The notes beneath the pieces are model-generated. The model ran no database searches. It was given only the letters and a program-made list of their open reading frames with translations, and was not told the DNA's origin. The position numbers were made by a program, and so were the translations under genes. A stretch of DNA of 6,373 nt, taken from assembly GCA_937862595.1 (NCBI GenBank), contig CALMFL010000108.1:1-6373 (forward strand), in the 5' to 3' direction. Below are positions 1-4,644 of the stretch, piece after piece. The stretch is from an uncultured Fidelibacterota bacterium (GTDB lineage Bacteria; Fidelibacterota; Fidelibacteria; Fidelibacterales; Fidelibacteraceae). Each line of letters begins with the position of its first letter. The stretch's first letter is position 1.

Positions 1-222
1 GACGTGGCCTTCCGAAACGGGCCGCCGGCGGTATCCGGGGACCGTATAGAATTCACCCAGGTCGCTGACGAAGCCTTCCTCGAATTTCACGATGCTGCTG
101 CGGATGTCCGAAACAAAGGGTTTTCCCCAGGCGGCGGGGGTAAAGAATAAAAAGGACGATCCGTCGGCCGGCAGGGCCGCCGGCAGCAGCAGGAAGCTCA
201 GCAGCAGGGCGCGTCCTTTCAT
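1..222 (-). CDS. Exported protein of unknown function, N-terminal part (runs off the window)
   Basis: Only the first 74 residues are visible. The reading frame is open to base 1 and must continue outside the window. Residues 1-19 look like a Sec signal peptide: Lys/Arg near the start, a Leu-rich core and a likely signal peptidase I site after ALPA. No lipobox Cys is present. The mature part begins with an aromatic, hydrophobic stretch (SSFLFFTPAAW), followed by a mixed segment containing DIRSSIVKFEEGF. I do not recognise the family. The start is well supported: the ATG overlaps the stop of the upstream membrane-protein gene as ATGA, and a GGAG ribosome-binding site lies 5 nt upstream inside that gene. 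This implies translational coupling and co-expression with the two Pr6Pr-like paralogs. The product is probably periplasmic or outer-membrane; function unknown. Confidence 0.72.
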   Translation of the reverse strand, partial: MKGRALLLSFLLLPAALPADGSSFLFFTPAAWGKPFVSDIRSSIVKFEEGFVSDLGEFYTVPGYRRRPVSEGHV

Positions 223-866
223 ACGGTCTCCGTATTTTTCCGCCGGGGGCGGTTTAGCCGGACGATCAGGAGGCCGAGCGCGTAAAAGGCCGCGGCGATC
301 AGAAGGATGGCGAGCAGGTAGGGACCCGTCCCGAAATCCCGGTAGTTCAGGAAAAAGTAGCGGAAGTTCCCGGTGATCAGGCTTTCGGGAATGGAAAGCA
401 GCCAGTAGGCCAGGGGATAGACGAGCCAGTATCCCGGCATCTTCCGGTTCAAGGCGCCGCGCGGAAGGGTAAGCAGGCAGTCGGTCAGCAGAAGAAGGGC
501 CGTGGCGGCATGGTTGATGTAAAGGACGAAGCGGCTGAGGCCCGTCGTCTCGAAACGGCTGTTCAGCAGCAGAAGGAAAACCCCCGAGGTCATCAGGATA
601 TACAGCAGCGCCGCCCCGCGCAGTCCGGGCGAGGGTTCCTTTTCCGGCGTGCCGCGCAGCTGATGGACGAGCAGCAGCAGAAAGACCGCCAGGACGAGCA
701 GGTTGGACTGGATGGTGAAATAGCCGAGGGTATTGAAAAAATGCCGCCATCCGCCGCCTTGCAGCGGTTCGGCGATCAGACGGAAGGAGAGTCCCGCCGC
801 GGAGATAAGCAGTGCGGCGGTCCGGAAGATCAGCAGGGGCGTGTTGCGGGGGGTTCCGGAAGTCAT
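219..866 (-). CDS. Pr6Pr / FAR-17a-AIG1-like six-helix membrane protein (downstream paralog)
   Basis: This 215-residue protein has six predicted membrane helices, roughly at 10-32, 46-70, 82-104, 110-135, 145-165 and 183-207, and a basic C-terminal tail (RLNRPRRK). Family marks are GGGW (37-40), LGYFTIQSN (47-55), LRGAALLYI (82-90), an NH pair at 118-119 and RYFFLNY (169-175). Human AIG1, as I recall, is an integral-membrane hydrolase of fatty-acid esters of hydroxy fatty acids that uses a Thr and a His. By eye T51 and H119 fall in the matching contexts (YFT and NH), but substrate and activity of bacterial members are unknown. It is about 39% identical by hand count to the upstream protein, in an ungapped alignment from GGGW to near the C terminus, so this is a tandem duplication. 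A GAGG lies 11 nt before the ATG, and the 3' end overlaps the next gene by ATGA. Confidence 0.85.
   Translation of the reverse strand: MTSGTPRNTPLLIFRTAALLISAAGLSFRLIAEPLQGGGWRHFFNTLGYFTIQSNLLVLAVFLLLLVHQLRGTPEKEPSPGLRGAALLYILMTSGVFLLLLNSRFETTGLSRFVLYINHAATALLLLTDCLLTLPRGALNRKMPGYWLVYPLAYWLLSIPESLITGNFRYFFLNYRDFGTGPYLLAILLIAAAFYALGLLIVRLNRPRRKNTETV
228..231 (-). promoter_or_regulatory. Ribosome-binding site for the exported protein, inside the upstream gene
   Basis: On the minus strand GGAG sits 5 nt before the ATG at 222. It lies within the last codons of the upstream Pr6Pr-like gene. Together with the ATGA stop/start overlap it fixes the start and suggests reinitiation or coupled translation. 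Confidence 0.6.
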
Positions 867-887
867 ATCGGCATGATCCTCATGAAG

Positions 888-919
888 GGGCCCCGCAGCT
901 TATGCCTGCGGAAGGGCCC
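888..919 (-). promoter_or_regulatory. GC-rich hairpin between the two paralogs, with the stop codon in its loop
   Basis: Bases 893-898 (CCGCAG) pair with 906-911 (CTGCGG) around a 7-nt loop (899-905). The stem extends with 888-892 (GGGCC) pairing with 915-919 (GGCCC), leaving a 3-nt bulge at 912-914. This gives 11 base pairs, nearly all G-C. In the minus-strand transcript the UAA stop of the upstream paralog (900-902) lies in the loop. The structure ends 6 nt before the GAGG upstream of the downstream paralog. No U-run follows, so it does not look like an intrinsic terminator. A role in mRNA stability or in setting the ratio of the two proteins is inference. Confidence 0.5.
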
Positions 920-1550
920 GGGTATGCTGTTTAAGGTTGCGGTTAAAGAACACCAGGATCGCGCCGCCGCCGCCGAAGATCAGGATGAAGAGCAGGATCT
1001 CAAAGAGATAGAAGGCGGTCCCCATTTGTTCAAAATTGAAAAAATAGTAGCGGTAATAACCGCTGACCAGGCTTTCCGCGGCGGTGAAAAGGAAAAAGAT
1101 AAAGGGATAGATCAGCCAGAGGTAAACGTAGTTCCAGCGGTAGCTCTGGCTTTCGACGCTGTAGTAGCAGTCGATCCCGTACAGCAGGGCCACGACGATA
1201 TGGCTGACGATGTTCACGATCGTTTCGATGAAGGTCAGTTCCATCCGCTCGTTCAGCATCACGAAGGTGATAAGGGAAGAGATGATGATATAGAGCAGGG
1301 CGCCGCCGCGCAGAAAGGGGGACATTGCCGAGTCGGGGCGTCCGCGCAGGCGGTTCACGATCAGCCAGATGAAGATCAGCAGGATCCAGATGTCCGCCTG
1401 CAGGGTGAAATAGCCGAGGTAATTGAGGAACAGCTTCCACCCGCCGCCGGACTCCTGAAGTTTGACGATCAGCACGTAGCCGATCCCGAAGAGGGTCACG
1501 CCGGCGGAAGCGAGGCGGTAAATGAGCCATTTCGTGTTTTTCTGCATCAT
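900..1550 (-). CDS. Pr6Pr / FAR-17a-AIG1-like six-helix membrane protein (upstream paralog)
   Basis: This 216-residue protein has six predicted membrane helices with the same layout as its downstream neighbour. Matching marks are GGGW (35-38), LGYFTLQ (45-51), LRGGALLYI (80-88), SH (116-117), WLIYP (145-149), ESLVSG (159-164) and RYYFFNF (167-173). T49 and H117 align with T51 and H119 of the other copy, the same 68-residue spacing, and match by eye the YxT and NH contexts of the Thr/His pair in eukaryotic AIG1. It is more aromatic than the other paralog, and helix 6 begins with an unusual GGGG run (193-196). Two Met codons open the frame (1550 and 1547). Neither has a clear Shine-Dalgarno, so the first is chosen by default. 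The gene is 98 bp from the nucleotidase gene upstream and 33 bp from the paralog downstream. Biochemical function of bacterial members is unknown. Confidence 0.85.
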   Translation of the reverse strand: MMQKNTKWLIYRLASAGVTLFGIGYVLIVKLQESGGGWKLFLNYLGYFTLQADIWILLIFIWLIVNRLRGRPDSAMSPFLRGGALLYIIISSLITFVMLNERMELTFIETIVNIVSHIVVALLYGIDCYYSVESQSYRWNYVYLWLIYPFIFFLFTAAESLVSGYYRYYFFNFEQMGTAFYLFEILLFILIFGGGGAILVFFNRNLKQHTRALPQA

Positions 1551-1648
1551 GGTTAACGGACCGGTAAATTATTTTTTACGCCGGCAAGGTCCTACGGGAA
1601 GCACGTAAGGGTCCTTCGCCGTCCGGCAAGCCTTCCGCCGGAGGACGT
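1551..1648. other. Structured 98-bp intergenic spacer, two hairpins and an A/T island
   Basis: This is the longest non-coding gap in the window and separates the envelope operon from the Pr6Pr-like pair. Hairpin 1 pairs 1622-1627 (TCCGGC) with 1637-1642 (GCCGGA) over a 9-nt loop. An alternative pairing of CGTCC with GGACG further out is possible. Hairpin 2 spans 1586-1616: AAGG, CC and TACG blocks pair with CGTA, GG and CCTT over a 7-nt loop, with one mismatch and small bulges. CCGGCAAG occurs twice (1581-1588 and 1623-1630). Bases 1565-1578 are A/T only in otherwise GC-rich DNA. On the minus strand that island reads as an A-rich run, not a U-tract, so it does not complete an intrinsic terminator. 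It could be part of a promoter for the downstream genes, but I find no convincing -35/-10 pair. Confidence 0.45.
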
Positions 1649-3280
1649 TTACTTGATCGTTCGCCAGCGGGCGTCGATCTTCGCATCGGCGCCGAAGGTC
1701 ACGATATAGTTGCGCAGGGCTTCCCGCATGGTGAGGCCGGTATTGTTGCGGTATTTCTCGCTGATCTCCGTCAGAAGGTCGTAGCCGGAATTGCCTTCGG
1801 CCAGGTAGTCGGAGATGGCGAGCTTGTAGACCGCGTTCATGTCAAAAGGCTGTCCCTGGACGGTGGCGATGGTCACGCGTTCGCCGTCCGGCTTGCGCCG
1901 GTCGATCGTGACTTCCAGTCCGCTCACGAGCATGCCGCGGGAGTTGCCGCTGACGCGGTCCTCGATCAGGGCGTGCAGGTCTTTGCCGCTCAGATTGAAC
2001 ACGGTGATCTGGTTGCCGTAGGGCTCGAAGCGGAAGAGCTGTTCGTAGGTCAGGGGGCCGGCTTCCAGGTCGGAGCGCAGGCCGCCGTAGTTCGAAAAGG
2101 CGATATCCGCCCCGGCGGCCCAGACCATGGCGTCGCAGAGGAGGTTGCCGATCAGCGACTGGCCTTCGTTGGCGCGGCGCAGGGGCTTGGGCAGCACGGC
2201 GATGACCTCGTCGAAACCGGCTTCGGCTTCGGCGCGGTAGGCCTCGATCAGGCTGTCGGCGGCGGGGTCGATCCAGAATTCGTCTTCCAGCAGGGTGACG
2301 ATGGCGCTGTTGTCGACCGCAAAATCGTAGCCCGCGAGGGTCTTGGTCGCTTTATGGATATAAAAATTCACCTGCCCCACGTTGGTGCCGTTGCCGTAGT
2401 TCTGGAACACGAGGGTATGGTTGACGGGATCTTCATAGGGGGTGTTGAAACCTTTGTGGACGTGGCCGGTGAACATGACGTCGATCCCGGGGACCGCGAC
2501 CGCGATCTCCATGCCCGAGGCGCCGATCTTGTTCGGGTCGGGGTACTCGCCCTTCCGGATCTCGTCCTGCAGACGGGCGGCTTCCAGCTCGCGCTCGTAG
2601 GGCGTGTAGGCATGGGTGGAAAGAATAATAATGTCCGTGCCCTCTTCCTTCATGACGGGGATCCATTTTTTCGCCGTGGCGATCTCGGGCAGGAAGGTCA
2701 GCCCTTTGACGTGTTCGGGGAAGCTCATGGACGGCGTAGAGGCCAGGGCTATCCCGAGGATGCCGATCCGGATGCCGTAGAGTTCTTTGATAATGTAGGG
2801 TTTCAGGAAATCGGCGACCTCGCCGCTCTCGTCGACGATGTTGGCGCCCAGAAAGGGAAATTCAGCTTCGGCGGCACGGGCTTCCAGCTCGGTGCGGCCT
2901 TTGTCGAAATCGTGGTTGCCCATGGTGGTCAGGTCGTAGTCTACGGAGTTCATGAAAGCGACCACGGCCTTGCCGGCGGTGGTGGAGCCGACGGGCGTTC
3001 CGGAGAAGAAGTCCCCTTCGTCGATGAGCAGGACGCCGAAGCCTTCGGCTTCCGCTTCTTCGCGCAGGCGGTTCACGTAATGCGCCAGGGCGGGGCCGCT
3101 GCCGATCTTGGGCGGGAACTGGGGGTTCATGAAGGTGGCTTCGGTGCGGGGGATGCCGCCGTGCACGTCGTTGGTGAAAAGCACGGTGATCCGCTGGTAG
3201 TCCGCCGGGGGAAAGCTTTCCCCGAACGCGGCGCCCAGAAGCAGGACCAGCACTAAAAAGAGTGAAACTTTATGTGTCAT
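1649..3280 (-). CDS. Secreted 5'-nucleotidase / UshA-type bifunctional metallophosphoesterase
   Basis: This 543-residue enzyme is full length for the UshA/5'-nucleotidase family, which hydrolyses nucleotides (and sometimes UDP-sugars or other phosphoesters) outside the cytoplasm. Residues 1-20 form a signal peptide with likely cleavage after AFG. There is no lipobox or sortase signal, so it is probably periplasmic. The N-terminal metallophosphatase domain (about 30-320) carries the full two-metal set: D38 and H40 (NDVH), D90 (EGDFFSG), N122-H123-D124 (GNHDFD), H223 (STHAY), and H273 and H275 (GHVHKG). The C-terminal substrate domain (about 360-530) has SNYGGLRSD (396-404), PYGN (420-423) and GNSGYD (496-501). 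The last two carry Tyr residues at the places where family members stack the nucleobase. The exact substrate cannot be read. An AAAGG ribosome site lies 6 nt before the ATG, 15 bp after the preceding porin-like gene, so the two are likely cotranscribed. Confidence 0.93.
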   Translation of the reverse strand: MTHKVSLFLVLVLLLGAAFGESFPPADYQRITVLFTNDVHGGIPRTEATFMNPQFPPKIGSGPALAHYVNRLREEAEAEGFGVLLIDEGDFFSGTPVGSTTAGKAVVAFMNSVDYDLTTMGNHDFDKGRTELEARAAEAEFPFLGANIVDESGEVADFLKPYIIKELYGIRIGILGIALASTPSMSFPEHVKGLTFLPEIATAKKWIPVMKEEGTDIIILSTHAYTPYERELEAARLQDEIRKGEYPDPNKIGASGMEIAVAVPGIDVMFTGHVHKGFNTPYEDPVNHTLVFQNYGNGTNVGQVNFYIHKATKTLAGYDFAVDNSAIVTLLEDEFWIDPAADSLIEAYRAEAEAGFDEVIAVLPKPLRRANEGQSLIGNLLCDAMVWAAGADIAFSNYGGLRSDLEAGPLTYEQLFRFEPYGNQITVFNLSGKDLHALIEDRVSGNSRGMLVSGLEVTIDRRKPDGERVTIATVQGQPFDMNAVYKLAISDYLAEGNSGYDLLTEISEKYRNNTGLTMREALRNYIVTFGADAKIDARWRTIK

Positions 3281-3286
3281 ACGGAG

Positions 3287-3291
3287 CCTTT
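3287..3291 (-). promoter_or_regulatory. Ribosome-binding site of the 5'-nucleotidase gene
   Basis: AAAGG on the minus strand is spaced 6 nt from the ATG at 3280. It sits within the 15-bp gap after the upstream stop codon (3296-3298) and supports the chosen start, which gives a clean signal peptide. Confidence 0.6.
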
Positions 3292-3295
3292 CGGT

Positions 3296-4624
3296 TTAGA
3301 ACGCATAGGATACCGACATGTTGATGCGGATGCCGCTTTCCTTGACCTTGTCCAGGGTTGCGCGCACTTCGTCTTCGACCGGGAAGAGGTCGCTGTAGTG
3401 GTACATGTTCTGGTAGAGGGCAAGTCCGATATCCACCGTCAGTTCGTCCGAGATCCAGCCGCTGCCGGCGTAGATCGTGGAGCGGTTCATCTCGTTGCTC
3501 ATCGGGTTCTTTTCGTAGGAGAAGCCGAAGCGGAAGGGCATGCCGGTGAAGAACACGTGTTCGACGCCCGCGCGGATCGCCCAGGAAGGGGCGTAGGCCG
3601 GTTCGAAGAGGGAGATCAGGGAGTCCGCGGAATCGAAATAGCCGGCCGCATAGCTTTTCCAGCCGGTGAGGTCGAGCTGGGCGTAGAGGACGGTCTTCAG
3701 TTCGTTTGCGGGGATATAGCGGACCGAAAGGGAGTAGGTGTTCGGCCGGTCGATGACCGCCTTATAGGCGGAATCGGTATCGACGGAATAGGCCGGAAGC
3801 ATGAGCGAGGAGTCCATGCCGGCGAGGATATGGGTGCCTTCCAGGGACCAGACGCCCGCCAGTTCGGCATGCAGGCCCGCCTGGAGGCGGTCGCTGATCT
3901 TGGCGGTAATGCCGAGGTTCACGTTGGCGCCGCTGCCCTTCAGGGGGTTGGCGGGGAAATAGGTGGTGTCGCTTGAGGAGAGCTTGGGGTCGTTCAGGAT
4001 GGGGATCACGCCGTAGCCTTCCTCGAAGAAACTGCCGAAGAGATGCGTGTAGCCGTAGCCGAGGGCGATGCGCTCCCCGATGTCGTGCGCCAGCGCAAGG
4101 TTCAGGCCGTGCATAAGCCCGCCGAAAAGGACCTTATGGTAGCCGGCCAGGGGGTCGCGCACATAGGCGCCGCTGCCCAGGTCCGAGCGGATCTCTTCCT
4201 GATAGGAGTAGTTCATGTTCTCCAGGGTGAACCAGCCGCCCGAGGCGGAGAATCCTTCCTGGGAATAGTAGACGGCCAGGTCGCCTTCCAGTTTCTGGAA
4301 GCGGCTGGAGACGTAGTCGTTCTCGGCGAGGTAATCGCCGAAGCTGTCCTGCACCGGAAAGGCGCGGCGTTCGGTATAGGAAACCATGTTGAGGTTGCCG
4401 TAAACGCGGAGCGCGTTCACCCGGGCGTAAAGCGCCGCCGGGTTATGCAGTCCGGCCACGGGGTCCTGTTCCAGCGCGAGGCTGTTCCCGCCGAGGGAGG
4501 TGCTGCGGGCGCTGTGCTTCAGCTGGGGGTCGAGACCCATGTACTGAAAATAGGCTTGGGCGGAGAGGCTTCCCGTTGCAAGGATGATGAGAAGAAGGCT
4601 TGATATAAGGCATTTGCGGGTCAT
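3296..4624 (-). CDS. PorV/FadL-like outer-membrane beta-barrel protein
   Basis: This 442-residue protein begins with a signal peptide (residues 1-24, likely cleavage after AQA). It is followed by an N-terminal signature of PorV/PorQ/UPF0164 and FadL-TodX-type barrels: SARSTSLGGNSLAL (38-51), then the D..AG.HNPAAL motif with NPA at 61-63. The rest alternates amphipathic strands rich in Tyr, Gly and Ser, and the chain ends SVSYAF, a terminal Phe typical of BAM substrates. FadL relatives pass hydrophobic solutes; PorV relatives also serve secretion. Which applies here cannot be told. An open frame continues upstream to 5191, but that part overlaps the preceding gene and has no membrane or signal character. 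ATGs occur at 4630 and 4624; the AAAGGA site touches the first and is 6 nt from the second, so 4624 is chosen. It lies 20 bp after the large barrel gene and 15 bp before the nucleotidase gene. Confidence 0.82.
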   Translation of the reverse strand: MTRKCLISSLLLIILATGSLSAQAYFQYMGLDPQLKHSARSTSLGGNSLALEQDPVAGLHNPAALYARVNALRVYGNLNMVSYTERRAFPVQDSFGDYLAENDYVSSRFQKLEGDLAVYYSQEGFSASGGWFTLENMNYSYQEEIRSDLGSGAYVRDPLAGYHKVLFGGLMHGLNLALAHDIGERIALGYGYTHLFGSFFEEGYGVIPILNDPKLSSSDTTYFPANPLKGSGANVNLGITAKISDRLQAGLHAELAGVWSLEGTHILAGMDSSLMLPAYSVDTDSAYKAVIDRPNTYSLSVRYIPANELKTVLYAQLDLTGWKSYAAGYFDSADSLISLFEPAYAPSWAIRAGVEHVFFTGMPFRFGFSYEKNPMSNEMNRSTIYAGSGWISDELTVDIGLALYQNMYHYSDLFPVEDEVRATLDKVKESGIRINMSVSYAF

Positions 4625-4630
4625 ACACAT

Positions 4631-4636
4631 TCCTTT
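4631..4636 (-). promoter_or_regulatory. Ribosome-binding site deciding the start of the PorV/FadL-like gene
   Basis: AAAGGA on the minus strand directly abuts the ATG at 4630 but is 6 nt from the ATG at 4624. Normal spacing favours 4624. The site is preceded by an A/T-rich stretch (about 4634-4649) that spans the end of the upstream gene. Confidence 0.6.
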
Positions 4637-4644
4637 ATAGATAT

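Noticed and set aside
219..1550. Reading the two membrane proteins as rhodopsin-like or transporter subunits
   Set aside because: No retinal-binding Lys motif, ABC permease loop or other transporter signature is visible, whereas the LGYFT, LRGxALLYI and NH/SH motifs fit the Pr6Pr/AIG1-like family.
510..1556. A 348-codon open frame on the plus strand spanning both Pr6Pr-like genes
   Set aside because: The translation is a low-complexity Gln/Asp/Glu/Gly-rich sequence, it crosses two real genes and their spacer, and it has no homology-like motif. It is an antisense shadow of membrane-protein codons.
1565..1600. A sigma-70-type or Bacteroidetes-type promoter for the Pr6Pr-like genes
   Set aside because: TAATTT and TTGCCG occur on the minus strand but only 10 bp apart, and the Bacteroidetes -7/-33 pattern is not matched at proper spacing. 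Only the A/T island itself is reported.
1586..1642. Intrinsic terminator after the nucleotidase gene
   Set aside because: Hairpins are present, but neither is followed by a U-tract on the minus-strand transcript; the nearby A/T run reads as A-rich in that direction.
1973..3256. A 427-codon open frame on the plus strand opposite the nucleotidase gene
   Set aside because: It is the mirror of a GC-rich gene with strong codon bias. Its translation is rich in Gly, Val, Asp and Gln without domain-like pattern, while the minus strand encodes an intact enzyme with all catalytic motifs.
3272..4603. Plus-strand open frames (3272-3976 and 4043-4603) opposite the PorV/FadL-like gene
   Set aside because: Both are antisense to a protein with signal peptide, NPA motif and terminal Phe, and their translations have no recognisable domains.
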